Source: Novosphingobium sp. SG751A (GTDB lineage Bacteria > Pseudomonadota > Alphaproteobacteria > Sphingomonadales > Sphingomonadaceae). Taken from it: a stretch of 64,000 nucleotides of DNA. This document shows positions 1 through 8,312 of the stretch, one piece after another. Below the pieces are notes generated by a model, which saw nothing but the letters and a program-made list of their open reading frames with translations, did no database searches and was not told where the DNA came from. A program made the translations under genes and the position numbers. The stretch spans positions 1 to 64,000 of the forward strand of contig NZ_JABGCB010000020.1 in assembly GCF_013149295.1 (NCBI RefSeq). The letters are read 5' to 3'. The first letter of the stretch is position 1; every line of letters begins with the position of its first letter.

Positions 1-12
1 ACCGAGATCGAA

Positions 13-48
13 ATCGCATGGGGTGGGGCATGCCCCACCCCATGCGAT
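13..48. repeat. Perfect 36-base palindrome
   Basis: The left arm ATCGCATGGGGTGGGGCA is followed with no spacer by its exact reverse complement. With no loop, it is either a very strong cruciform/hairpin or, most likely, the terminator of a gene ending just outside the window. There is no T-run on either side. Confidence 0.75.
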
Positions 49-286
49 CGCCTCAATCTACACCGGAAATTACACCACGAGCCCGGACGCTAACCGATCA
101 CCGTCGGGCTCAGACCGATCAGGACGCCTTGTGCATGGCAGCAGGCCAAAGGCCAAGCGCTATTCTGCCTTCAAAATCAATCCGCAAACCGGCAACCGCA
201 TCAAATCCATGAAACCATGCACCCGGACACTGTCATTCTGTGCTCCATAAGGCTAAAGCATCAGGGCAGGTCTAGCATATTTTTAG

Positions 287-314
287 TTGTACGGGCTTTC
301 CTGCAATTTATAGT
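287..314 (+). promoter_or_regulatory. Possible sigma70-like promoter for the 394 gene
   Basis: TTGTAC at 287-292 and TATAGT at 309-314 are separated by 16 bases, in an AT-rich stretch about 80 bases before the chosen start codon. This is motif matching only. Confidence 0.35.
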
Positions 315-393
315 AAAGTTTTACGGGGCGGAACATCGACCTTTATGGTTGCGCAGAGATTCGCAGGCGGTCGATAATATTGGGTTTCACGGG

Positions 394-1197
394 ATGACTA
401 TCAGCACGGTTCGTTTCAAAAAATTTGCACTTTCCATGGCTCTGGTGATGGGCGGCACCAGCGTGATGGCGCAGGAGGTTGATCGCAACGGCAATCGCAT
501 GGGCATGCCCGAAGTGGCGGCAGCGCCCCGGCCGGTCGATCCCCGCGCCTCGGGCCGCTTTGTTGCCGGCAATTTTCAGCGCTGGTACGCAGCGCATGGC
601 AAGCCCAGCATTTTGGTGTTCTGGAACCGCGAATTGGGCGAGGACAGCGTTTCGCGCTATTCGCTGCAGGCCAGTTCGAGCGGGTCGCGGTCCGGCGACA
701 GCCAGAATTTCTCTTATGAAACCAACACCGAAGTCGGCGTAAAGCGTCAGTCGGGCGGGCTGGCCACCGATCTGACCGGGGTGCCGATGCAAAGGGTCGA
801 AGGCGCGTTCATGAGCGAGTTTCTGCATGCGGGCGGGCGGTTGCTCGACCGCAATGCCCTGATGCGCTCGATCAGCACCAAGGTTTTGGCCCAGAGCCGC
901 GACGATGTGCAATATCTTGAAACACTGGCGCTCAAACAGGGCGTGACCTATCTGGTCGAAATCGTGCCGAACGAAACCGATAATGGCACCACCGATCTGG
1001 CCATGTCGGTCAAGATCAAACATTTGCCCAGCTCGGCCTTGGTCGCGCAATTCGTTTCCAGCGCCACGCCGCCGTCCGGGCCTACAAGGTATGAGGCGCG
1101 CGGCAACCGCTATGTGGCGGTGCAGGATCAAGATATCACGCCCGAAGGCATCGGTCGCCAACTGGCCGGCGATGTGATGCGCGAACTGGCGCGCTGA
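394..1197 (+). CDS. Secreted CsgG/LpoB-like protein of unknown function
   Basis: The protein is 267 residues. The start at 394 places a signal peptide (basic MTISTVRFKK, then a hydrophobic core, cleavage near VMAQ) at the N-terminus; an upstream in-frame extension looks non-coding. The mature part has a beta strand reading PSILVFWNREL, then FMSEFLHAGGRLLDRNAL, then a QGVTYLVEI segment. That order resembles the CsgG/FlgO/LpoB nucleotide-fold secretion and penicillin-binding-protein-activator families, but it is too divergent to name. It is transcribed toward the YcfL/COG3014/LpoB genes and shares a terminator with them, which supports an envelope role. The family link is inference. Confidence 0.6.
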   Translation: MTISTVRFKKFALSMALVMGGTSVMAQEVDRNGNRMGMPEVAAAPRPVDPRASGRFVAGNFQRWYAAHGKPSILVFWNRELGEDSVSRYSLQASSSGSRSGDSQNFSYETNTEVGVKRQSGGLATDLTGVPMQRVEGAFMSEFLHAGGRLLDRNALMRSISTKVLAQSRDDVQYLETLALKQGVTYLVEIVPNETDNGTTDLAMSVKIKHLPSSALVAQFVSSATPPSGPTRYEARGNRYVAVQDQDITPEGIGRQLAGDVMRELAR

Positions 1198-1200
1198 CGC

Positions 1201-1240
1201 AATAAGGAGAGCGGACGCCTCGGCTTCCGCTCTCCTTATT
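1201..1240. terminator. Bidirectional terminator hairpin
   Basis: A perfect 15-base stem (AATAAGGAGAGCGGA and its complement) encloses a 10-base loop. It lies exactly between the stop codon of the plus-strand gene and the stop codon of the minus-strand lipoprotein gene, and has A/T at both outer ends. Confidence 0.85.
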
Positions 1241-1255
1241 CATCGAGCCAGTCGG

Positions 1256-1711
1256 TCAGCGAGCCTGCCGAATCTCGACGTAATACTGACGCGAGGTCAT
1301 GTTGGTCGAGACGGTCTTGTACACCGTCACGCCCTGTGGCGGCAGGTTGACCCGGCTCCACGACTGCGCCGCATCGCTGGGCGCGCCCGAGGCATCATAC
1401 CAGCTCGAACGAACCTCCAGCATCAGCGGCACATCGACCTTGTTGCGAATTTCGACCGAAAGGCGCGAAAAACCCGTTTCCGAGGGCGACACGGTGACAT
1501 TCTCGATGTCCAGCGCGGACGCCACCTTGGTGCCCGAACGGTTCTTGTAATGGGCCAGCGTGGGATCGACCACGCGCACCGAATTGAGCGCGGGACGGAT
1601 CTGATTCTGATTATCGATGCGGACCCCGCCTTCGGTCCCTTCGTTGCAACCCGAAAGCGTCGCCATCAGGGCCAAAGCCAGCCCGCCCTTCACAAACATT
1701 TTCATCGGCAT
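1256..1711 (-). CDS. YcfL-type lipoprotein
   Basis: The product is a 151-residue outer-membrane or periplasmic lipoprotein. The chosen start (ATG at 1711) follows an AGGAGC ribosome-binding site and gives a short signal peptide ending in the lipobox LSGC. The mature part has the features I associate with the YcfL family: a conserved strand before a W-Y motif (RSSWYDASG) and a C-terminal YYVEIRQAR segment. It lies downstream of a COG3014 gene and an LpoB-type gene; this trio recurs in proteobacteria. The biochemical role is not established; association with peptidoglycan-synthesis activators is likely from context. Confidence 0.7.
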   Translation of the reverse strand: MPMKMFVKGGLALALMATLSGCNEGTEGGVRIDNQNQIRPALNSVRVVDPTLAHYKNRSGTKVASALDIENVTVSPSETGFSRLSVEIRNKVDVPLMLEVRSSWYDASGAPSDAAQSWSRVNLPPQGVTVYKTVSTNMTSRQYYVEIRQAR

Positions 1712-1749
1712 TGCTCCTAGTTTAACCCATTGACTTATAGCACTAAACC

Positions 1750-2991
1750 CTATCGGGAACGCACCAGCGCCATTTTGCCGTTCTTGCCCGAAGGTTCGAG
1801 AGCGAGTTCCTTTTCCACGCCCGCCGGTGTGCCGTCGGGATTGCGGAATTGCGCCACCAGTTTGGCCCCGGCGGCCTTTTTTGAATTGAGCGTCAGAATG
1901 TGAATGCCATCGGGCAGCGAACTCCACGTGCGCGTATCGGCCGTGGGCTTGGCATTGGCCGCGATCAGCGCGATCACGCCGCCCACCGCCCCCATGCCCA
2001 CGCCGACATCACCGGCAATCCGCCCCACGCTGGAATCATGCAGGAACGTGTTGCTCTGCGCCACGCTGCTGACCGTCAGCGCCACGTCCGACGCCTTGAG
2101 CAGCGTCGAGCCGATCGCATTGCTGGTGTTGACGAATTCGACCTTGCCGTTGAGGATCTTGTCGATCTGGCGCGCGCCGCGTGTGTTGGCCTGCCAATAG
2201 ACGTCCTCCATCGGATAGAAGGGCGCTTCGCCCCCCACGCCCATCAGCACTGCGCTGTTTTCGGTAAAGCCCTTGCCCCGCTTGTAAACGAAATAGGCAT
2301 GGGCCGCGCCATCGCCCAGCTTGCGCGGGGCCGAACCGGTTTCAGCGATGATGAGCGTATCGTCATCCTTGCCGATGCCGGGGAACCCCGAGCGCAGCTT
2401 GGCCAAACGCTCCAGCGTTTCATCGCGCAGGGCATAATCGTGGTTGAGATGCGACGCCCATGCCTCAAGAAACAGCATGATGGCGAAATCGCACTGAAAC
2501 TGCTCTTCCTCGGCAAAGGCATCCTGCATCTGCCCCTGACGGAAAGCGGCGCGCGCATTTTCATAATCGCCCGCGCGCAGGTACAGCAGGCCGCGGTAAT
2601 AATAGACCATGACCCGTTCATAAGGTTCACCCTTGAACGGCTTTACCGATTCCGAATACCACAGGCTGCGCGCCTTTTGGGCCGCGGCATTGTTGTTATA
2701 GACCGATTCAATGCGCAAAATCGCATCGTCGAGCATCACCCGCGAACGGTCGATGTCGCCCTGCCAGAAAGAGCGGGCGCCCACCTCCATCTCGTTAAGC
2801 ACGCGGTTGCGCTCGCCCTCTTTGTCGATGCGCGCTTCATACATCTCGGCATTGCCCGAGGGCGGGATAACGCCCAGCCCCTGAGCCATGGCAAACGAAG
2901 GAGCCAGCAGCAGCAAGGCGCCGGCTCCCATCGCTTTTTTCAGGCCGAGATGTCGTCCGCTCCGCCGATCAGCGGTAAACGACACCACCAT
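1750..2991 (-). CDS. COG3014-family secreted protein
   Basis: The product is 413 residues. The ATG at 2991 sits 6 bases after AAGAGG and overlaps the end of the LpoB-like gene by 23 bases, so the two are probably translationally coupled. A signal peptide ends near SFAMAQG. The middle holds TPR-like helices (a YYRGLLYLRAGDYENARAAF segment and neighbours), which fits the large COG3014 proteins found beside YcfL and LpoB homologues. A later hydrophobic glycine-rich segment (VGVGMGAVGGVIALIAA) could be membrane-associated. Function unknown; a scaffold in an envelope complex is an inference. Confidence 0.7.
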   Translation of the reverse strand: MVVSFTADRRSGRHLGLKKAMGAGALLLLAPSFAMAQGLGVIPPSGNAEMYEARIDKEGERNRVLNEMEVGARSFWQGDIDRSRVMLDDAILRIESVYNNNAAAQKARSLWYSESVKPFKGEPYERVMVYYYRGLLYLRAGDYENARAAFRQGQMQDAFAEEEQFQCDFAIMLFLEAWASHLNHDYALRDETLERLAKLRSGFPGIGKDDDTLIIAETGSAPRKLGDGAAHAYFVYKRGKGFTENSAVLMGVGGEAPFYPMEDVYWQANTRGARQIDKILNGKVEFVNTSNAIGSTLLKASDVALTVSSVAQSNTFLHDSSVGRIAGDVGVGMGAVGGVIALIAANAKPTADTRTWSSLPDGIHILTLNSKKAAGAKLVAQFRNPDGTPAGVEKELALEPSGKNGKMALVRSR

Positions 2992-3625
2992 CGCCAGCCT
3001 CTTTCTTGAATTCGAAAATATTCGACCAGATGATGTTCGAATATTCCATATCCACCATGCGGAACATGATCTGGGTATAGCGCGAGCGCTGCCCATTGGC
3101 GGTGTTGACCGCATCGCGCGTGCTGATGCGCCCGGTCAGAGCATAGTCGACACCGGCCACAGCGGCGGTCTGCCCCGTGGTGCCCTTGTCGACCAGCCCC
3201 TTGCGCTTCATGTCGCGCTCGGCCTGGATGTCTTCCAGATCCTCGCGGCTGATGAACATCACGCGCCCCTGCGCCGCCCGGTTCAGGCCGACAAGTATGC
3301 GATCAGTGATCAGCGCCTTGTCGATGATTTCCGAACTCTGGTTCTTGAAGCTGCTGGGATCGACCAGCACGCGCGGCGGCGTCTTGGCGTTAAGCAGCGC
3401 AGGAACCGTCAGCAAGTCGCGCACCATCTGGTCGGCCATCGCGATGATGTCCTGCGATTCGGTGCCCACGCCCCGCACATCGCCCGAGGAATCGGCGGGG
3501 CGATAGACGCTTGCCGGCGGCTTGGGCGCGGCCAGCGCCACGCCCGGCATGGACAGCAGGCCGCAAGACAGGGCGAAAGTCGCGATACGACCAGATTTTG
3601 TGCCCGATTTCGTGATAGCCATCAT
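2969..3625 (-). CDS. LpoB-type penicillin-binding-protein activator homologue
   Basis: The product is 218 residues with a signal peptide (cleavage near GVALAAP) but no lipobox cysteine, so it appears soluble in the periplasm rather than lipidated. It shows the LpoB family layout: RVLVDPSSFKNQSSEIID, then a loop with RVMFISREDLEDIQAER, then ALTGRISTRD, and a C-terminal YTQIMFRMVDME strand leading to IWSNIFEFKK. In enterobacteria LpoB is an outer-membrane lipoprotein that activates PBP1b; here the family is clear but the target is unknown. It is second in a four-gene minus-strand run. Confidence 0.75.
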   Translation of the reverse strand: MMAITKSGTKSGRIATFALSCGLLSMPGVALAAPKPPASVYRPADSSGDVRGVGTESQDIIAMADQMVRDLLTVPALLNAKTPPRVLVDPSSFKNQSSEIIDKALITDRILVGLNRAAQGRVMFISREDLEDIQAERDMKRKGLVDKGTTGQTAAVAGVDYALTGRISTRDAVNTANGQRSRYTQIMFRMVDMEYSNIIWSNIFEFKKEAGDGGVVYR

Positions 3626-3645
3626 GTTGCTCCGATTATTCCCAA

Positions 3646-4206
3646 TTACTTCTTCTGGGCGTGCTGAAGCGCGCTCTGGTAACGGTCCTTCAGCTCGGGG
3701 TAAATCGAATAGGTCGCATCGAGGATCTTGTTATACTCGGCGTGAGTCGAATATTTGGCATAGACAAAGACCAGCATCGCATCGCCATTGTCGAACGACA
3801 GGTCCGAGCTGCTCTTGAGAAAAGCTTCGCCGCCGATCGACTTGAGCGCGATAGCGCGACCGGCCGAATTGCCCAGCGATTTGCCCAACATACCGCCGAC
3901 AAAAGGCACCTGGCTGAGCGCCTGCTGCCCCGCATACTGGCCCGCCGCGCTGCCGATGGCGCCGCCCGCGCCAACCTTCATCGCCTTCGTCACCCATTCC
4001 GCCGTCACCCCGTCCGAGGTGAAGGGCGACATATACTTGCCCGAATTGCCCTCAATCGGCGAAGGCGCGACAAGCGTGTCGGCAGCGGGCAGCTTGGGCG
4101 CGCCAAGCGAACCGAGCAGACCGGCCTGCGCCGGCTGTGAGGCGACGGTGAGCGACCCGGCAACCGCCAGCCCGGCAATAACAAATGCCTTGAGAATAAT
4201 ACGCAT
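3646..4206 (-). CDS. Secreted protein of unknown function, first gene of the LpoB-type cluster
   Basis: The product is 186 residues. A clear signal peptide (MRIILKAFVIAGLAVAGSL, cleavage near QPAQA) is followed by a proline-rich linker, a glycine/alanine-rich helical hairpin (about residues 77-120, similar to glycine-zipper segments) and a C-terminal alpha-helical tail ending in QSALQHAQKK. I do not recognise a family. It precedes the LpoB-like gene by 20 bases in the same direction and is presumably co-transcribed with it. Confidence 0.7.
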   Translation of the reverse strand: MRIILKAFVIAGLAVAGSLTVASQPAQAGLLGSLGAPKLPAADTLVAPSPIEGNSGKYMSPFTSDGVTAEWVTKAMKVGAGGAIGSAAGQYAGQQALSQVPFVGGMLGKSLGNSAGRAIALKSIGGEAFLKSSSDLSFDNGDAMLVFVYAKYSTHAEYNKILDATYSIYPELKDRYQSALQHAQKK

Positions 4207-4761
4207 GGAACCCCCTTAACCATTCGAAGGCGCATATTCGGCGCCGCACATGCCCCCGTGCGGTGGATCGCAGATATGACCTTGGCGTTCAGCTAAGGAT
4301 AATTCTTGGCCGCGTCTAGGTAAAATAGATGCATAACCGTATAGCTTATCCACGATTGCGGCGAGAATTTCGCCATACAACGGCACGTTGAAAAATAACT
4401 TGTTTATTTACATGAATTTACCAATGCGTTTTATCAATCATCCGAAGATAACCTCAAACGCTGATTTCCACTCGCCTTATACATCTAAACCAAACGGCCA
4501 ATTGTCCAATTCAGACGGTATTCAATCCACCCAAAATCCGGCGACAGCGAAAGTATCCCAATAGAGTTTATCTTGCCGTCATTGCGAAAATCATGAAAAC
4601 ATTCACGATTCCGACGCTGACAAACGCGCCGAAAGCATGGGCGGGCAAGCAATGCGCCCACACCGCATACATAGAAAGGGGCGCCCTCCCTATCGGAAAA
4701 GCGCCCCTTTCGGCCAATGGCCCCCGCCCCACCCCAGCGTGACGGCGCAGGACCAAACCAA
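4207..4761. other. Non-coding stretch between envelope and sugar loci
   Basis: About 550 bases with no supportable gene. The part from about 4310 to 4570 is noticeably AT-rich compared with its surroundings. It must carry the promoter of the minus-strand gene that starts at 4206. The right end holds the hairpin at 4674-4711. Confidence 0.6.
4674..4711 (-). terminator. Terminator-like hairpin after the sugar dehydrogenase gene
   Basis: Arms GAAAGGGGCGC and GCGCCCCTTTC form a perfect 11-base stem with a 16-base loop, about 50 bases beyond the stop codon of the minus-strand gene. Only a short T-rich end follows, so termination may be weak. Confidence 0.6.
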
Positions 4762-5682
4762 CTATTCGATAAACGGCTCCACCGCGCGCACGTGGCCGCG
4801 CAGGAAAGCGTCCGCCACATGGCGCAGCGGGGCAATATCGACATCGCTCTGCCCCCCGGCCACAAGCGCGGCGAAACGGGCATAGAGTTCGGGATATTCC
4901 CGGTCCTCATCCTCACGCACGCCTTCGGGCAGCGTCAGCACCGAACCACCCTTGGCCAGTTTCAGCACGCCATCGTCGGTCTGGATGATCATGTCCCAGC
5001 TTTGCGGGCCGGTCTGGCGGAAATCCAGATCCATATGGATCGGCGTGCCTGCGCTGTCGGTAAAGGTCAGATCGGCGGCAATCGGCGCCTGACAATTCGA
5101 CGGCACCTCCAGCGTGGCATCGGTCAGGAAGAACGGACGCGGCAGGATATGCGTGGCGATGGAAAGCGCATTGATACCCGGATCGAACACGCCCAATCCG
5201 CCCGCCTGCCAGATCCATGCCTGCCCCGGATGCCAGACGCGCACGTCCTCCCGCCAGATGATCTTCACATCGCGGATCGCCCGATCAGCCAACCATGTCT
5301 TCGCCGGCTCCACCCCGGCCGCATAGCGCGAATGCCACGAGGCAAACAGCGTCACCCCCGCCTCGTCGGCCATGGCGCGCAGGGATTCAACCTCGGCCAA
5401 AGTCGCGCCGGGCGGCTTTTCCAAAAAGACATGCAGCTTGTGCTGCAACGCCTTGACCGCCAATTCGTATCGCACCTGCGGCGGGGTGCAGAGCGCCACC
5501 GCATCGACCGCGATGCCCGATGCCAACAGATCGTCCAGATCGGCAAACCACGGCACGGAAAGCTCCGGGTCATGGCGACTGACCGTGGCGACCAGTTCGT
5601 AGGCCGGATTGGCCGCAATGGCGGGCAAATGCTGATCGCGGGCGATTTTGCCCACGCCGATGATGGCGATGCGGATGGCCAT
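4762..5682 (-). CDS. Gfo/Idh/MocA family sugar 1-dehydrogenase (L-arabinose/D-galactose type)
   Basis: The product is 306 residues. The N-terminal Rossmann motif IAIIGVGKIARDQHLPAI and the catalytic EKP motif (HVFLEKPPG, about residues 88-96) define the family. The size and the sequence GLGVFDPGINALSIATHI fit NAD(P)-dependent L-arabinose/D-galactose 1-dehydrogenases, which oxidise the aldose to the lactone in the cytoplasm. The gene follows the AraD1 gene by 3 bases and is the last of a four-gene minus-strand unit (symporter, semialdehyde dehydrogenase, AraD1, this gene). Neighbours favour L-arabinose; galactose may also be accepted. The exact substrate is an inference. Confidence 0.8.
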   Translation of the reverse strand: MAIRIAIIGVGKIARDQHLPAIAANPAYELVATVSRHDPELSVPWFADLDDLLASGIAVDAVALCTPPQVRYELAVKALQHKLHVFLEKPPGATLAEVESLRAMADEAGVTLFASWHSRYAAGVEPAKTWLADRAIRDVKIIWREDVRVWHPGQAWIWQAGGLGVFDPGINALSIATHILPRPFFLTDATLEVPSNCQAPIAADLTFTDSAGTPIHMDLDFRQTGPQSWDMIIQTDDGVLKLAKGGSVLTLPEGVREDEDREYPELYARFAALVAGGQSDVDIAPLRHVADAFLRGHVRAVEPFIE

Positions 5683-5685
5683 GGC

Positions 5686-6678
5686 TTAGAGCACCTTAAC
5701 CGAGACAGTTTCCGCCGCCGCGATGGCAAGGCGGTTGCGCAGCGGCAATGTAAAGGGCGCAGCGCTGATTTCGAACTCATCGCCGGGGTTCGTGCGCACT
5801 TCGTCCGAGAAGGACAGCGTGGCCGTGCCGAAGAAATGCACATGCACATCGCCCGCGCGGCGGAACAGGCCATATTTGAAATGGTGCTGTTCAAGGTTGC
5901 CGATGCTGTGCGACATATTCGCCTCGCCCGACAGGAAGGGCTTTTCCCAGAGCAGCGCGCCGTCGCGATAGATCCGGCTGGCGCCGCGAATATCCTCGGG
6001 CACTTCGCCGATCAGCAATTCGGCGCCCAGCGCCGCCACGCGCAGCTTGGAATGGGCCAGCCACAGGTAATTGTGCCGCTCGGTCACATGGTCGGAAAAT
6101 TCATTGGCCAGCGCGAGGCCAAGCCGGAAGGGCGTGCCGTCCGGGCCGACGATATAGACGCCCGCCAGTTCGGGCTCCTCGCCGCCATCCTGCGCGAAAG
6201 CGGGGCTGAGCAGATCGTCGCCGGGGCCGACAAGCTGCGAACCATCGCCCTTGTAGAACCATTCGGGCTGCTGACCGATCTGGCCCGCTGCGGGCTTGCC
6301 GCCCTCGACGCCTTCAAGGAACATGCGCATCGAATCGGTCAGTTTTTCACCCGAAGCGGCAGCGGCGTGCATCTTGTTGCGGCCTTCCGCCGAACCCAGA
6401 TGGGTCAGCCCCGTGCCGGTCATCCACAGATGCGCAGGGTCTTCATGGTCAATCGGGGCCAGCAGGCGGCCAGCGGTCAATTCCGCGGCAATATCCACGC
6501 CTGCGCCCTTACCGGCGGCCTCAGCCTCCGCCGCCAGCGAACGCCCCGCCGCAATCGCGCGCAGAGCCAGTTCGCCGGTGGAGGAAACACCGTTCAGAAA
6601 CCAGGCCTGATCCCCATCGGCAAAAATAACGGAACGCGCGCCATCATCGGCGCGATGTTGCAAAAGGCGCTGGGCCAT
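5686..6678 (-). CDS. AraD1/GguC-type FAH-superfamily protein, probable 2-keto-3-deoxy-L-arabonate dehydratase
   Basis: The product is 330 residues. The ATG at 6678 has AAGGAG eight bases upstream. The sequence has a fumarylacetoacetate-hydrolase-superfamily core with acidic metal-ligand motifs such as GDGSQLVGPGD, EEPELAGVYIVG and GLALANEFSDH, and the C-terminal VHFFGTATLSF segment. GguC/AraD1 proteins have been linked to dehydration of 2-keto-3-deoxy-L-arabonate to 2-oxoglutarate semialdehyde. The adjacent semialdehyde dehydrogenase and sugar dehydrogenase genes fit that step exactly. The assignment is from family plus context. Confidence 0.78.
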   Translation of the reverse strand: MAQRLLQHRADDGARSVIFADGDQAWFLNGVSSTGELALRAIAAGRSLAAEAEAAGKGAGVDIAAELTAGRLLAPIDHEDPAHLWMTGTGLTHLGSAEGRNKMHAAAASGEKLTDSMRMFLEGVEGGKPAAGQIGQQPEWFYKGDGSQLVGPGDDLLSPAFAQDGGEEPELAGVYIVGPDGTPFRLGLALANEFSDHVTERHNYLWLAHSKLRVAALGAELLIGEVPEDIRGASRIYRDGALLWEKPFLSGEANMSHSIGNLEQHHFKYGLFRRAGDVHVHFFGTATLSFSDEVRTNPGDEFEISAAPFTLPLRNRLAIAAAETVSVKVL

Positions 6679-6693
6679 CGTCAAAACTCCTTG

Positions 6694-6716
6694 CCCCGCC
6701 GGGATGCCCGGCGGGG
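6694..6716. other. Intercistronic GC-rich hairpin
   Basis: A perfect 10-base stem CCCCGCCGGG / CCCGGCGGGG with a 3-base loop lies between two co-directional minus-strand genes. There is no T-run, so it is more likely an mRNA-processing or stability element than a terminator. Confidence 0.6.
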
Positions 6717-6730
6717 ATGAATGGCAAAAA

Positions 6731-8257
6731 TCAGAGCGTCAGGACGCCGTCGATCAGACGCGGCGCGCCATCGCCGCGCGCATCATCGCGCAATTCGGCG
6801 GGCAGCAGCGCAGGCGCGATGTTCTGATAGCTGACCGGACGCAGGAAACGGTCGATGGCAAGGCTGCCCACCGAGGTCGTGCGCGGATCGCTGGTGGCCG
6901 GGAACGGTCCGCCATGGACCATCGCATGGGCCACCTCAACGCCCGTGGGCCAGCCATTGGCGAGGATACGGCCCACCTTGCGCTCAAGCACCGGCAGGAC
7001 GGCGGCGGCCAGATCAGCGTCGGCATCATCCATATGCAGCGTGGCGGTCAATTGCCCTTCCAGACCCTTGAGCACAGCGGTCAGCTCCGCCTCATCGGCG
7101 CAGCGCACCAGGATCGAGGAGGCCCCGAACACTTCATGCGCCAGCGCCGGATTGGCGAGGAAGGCCGAAGCCGTGGTCTGGAACAGGATCGCGCCGCATG
7201 CGGTGCCCTCGCCCGGCGTACCAGCGGCCAGTTGTTCCACGCCCTCGGCGCCTGCCAGAGCCGCCGTACCGCTGCGATAGGCATTGCCGATGCCCGTGGT
7301 CAGCATGACCTGCGCGGGGGCCTGCGCCACGGCGCCCGTGGCGGTGGCGACAAATTCGTCCAGCCCTTCGCCCTCAATCGCCAGCAGCAGGCCGGGGTTG
7401 GTGCAGAACTGGCCCGCGCCCATGGTCAGCGAGCCGACGAAAGCGTTGCCCAGCGCCGCGCCGCGCGCCTTGAGCGCTTCGGGCATCAGCAGGACGGGGT
7501 TGATGCTGCTCATTTCGGCATAGACCGGGATCGGCACCGGGCGCGAGGCCGCCAGATTGGCCAGCGCCAGACCGCCCGCACGCGACCCGGTAAAGCCCAC
7601 CGCCGCAATGCGCGGGTCGGTTACCAGCGCCGCGCCCAGTTCGTTCGACGGGCCGACCAGATGGCCGAACACACCGCTGGGCAGACCGCAAGCCGCAACC
7701 GCCTTGGCGATGGCCGAGGCCACCAGCGCGCCGGTTTCGGGGTGCGCCGGATGGCCCTTGACCACCACCGGGCAGCCGGCGGCCAGCGCCGAGGCGGTGT
7801 CGCCACCAGCGGTCGAAAAAGCGAGCGGGAAGTTGGACGCGCCAAACACCGCCACCGGCCCTACCGGGATCATGCGCAGGCGCAGATCGGGGCGCGGCAG
7901 AGGCGCGCGGTCGGGCAGCGCGGGATCAATGCGCAATTGCTGCCAAGCACCAGCACGCACCACCTGCGCGAACAGGCGGAGCTGGCCCATGGTGCGGCCA
8001 CGTTCGCCCTCAAGGCGGGCGCGGGGCAGGCCGCTCTCGCGCATCGCCGCCACGATCAGATCGTCGCCAAGGGCAAGGATTTCATCGGCGATAGTTTCGA
8101 GGAAAGCAGCGCGCGCCTCGCGAGTGGTGGCGCGATAGGCATCAAACGCGGCATCGGCGGCGGCGCATACCGCCTCGACCTGCGCCAGACCATCGACCGT
8201 ATAGGCCGGACCCGATGCCTGCCCCGTGGCGGCATCAATCGAACGAAATTCAGTCAT
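6731..8257 (-). CDS. 2-oxoglutarate semialdehyde (2,5-dioxovalerate) dehydrogenase
   Basis: The product is 508 residues. The ATG at 8257 follows GGAG by 6 bases. It belongs to the aldehyde dehydrogenase superfamily: FGASNFPLAFS near residue 138, GFTGSRAGG near 221, general-base Glu about 248 (YAEMSSINP) and nucleophile Cys 285 (GQFCTNPG). The GQFCTNPGL motif and the ASNFPLAFSTAGGDTASALAAGCP stretch are characteristic of alpha-ketoglutaric semialdehyde dehydrogenases. The enzyme oxidises the semialdehyde to 2-oxoglutarate, the last step of the non-phosphorylative pentose route. It sits between the symporter gene and AraD1 in one transcription unit. Confidence 0.88.
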   Translation of the reverse strand: MTEFRSIDAATGQASGPAYTVDGLAQVEAVCAAADAAFDAYRATTREARAAFLETIADEILALGDDLIVAAMRESGLPRARLEGERGRTMGQLRLFAQVVRAGAWQQLRIDPALPDRAPLPRPDLRLRMIPVGPVAVFGASNFPLAFSTAGGDTASALAAGCPVVVKGHPAHPETGALVASAIAKAVAACGLPSGVFGHLVGPSNELGAALVTDPRIAAVGFTGSRAGGLALANLAASRPVPIPVYAEMSSINPVLLMPEALKARGAALGNAFVGSLTMGAGQFCTNPGLLLAIEGEGLDEFVATATGAVAQAPAQVMLTTGIGNAYRSGTAALAGAEGVEQLAAGTPGEGTACGAILFQTTASAFLANPALAHEVFGASSILVRCADEAELTAVLKGLEGQLTATLHMDDADADLAAAVLPVLERKVGRILANGWPTGVEVAHAMVHGGPFPATSDPRTTSVGSLAIDRFLRPVSYQNIAPALLPAELRDDARGDGAPRLIDGVLTL

Positions 8258-8312
8258 CGAAAACTCCACATTGCACTACCGACCGTCGCTGATGCGTTTA
8301 GTCAGAGTAAAA

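Larger units (their letters stand above)
1..393. other. Left-edge non-coding stretch
   Basis: No convincing gene is seen here. The short open frames lack a ribosome-binding site and any recognisable protein features. The stretch contains a perfect 36-base palindrome near the edge and a plausible promoter for the gene that begins at 394; both are listed separately. Confidence 0.6.
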
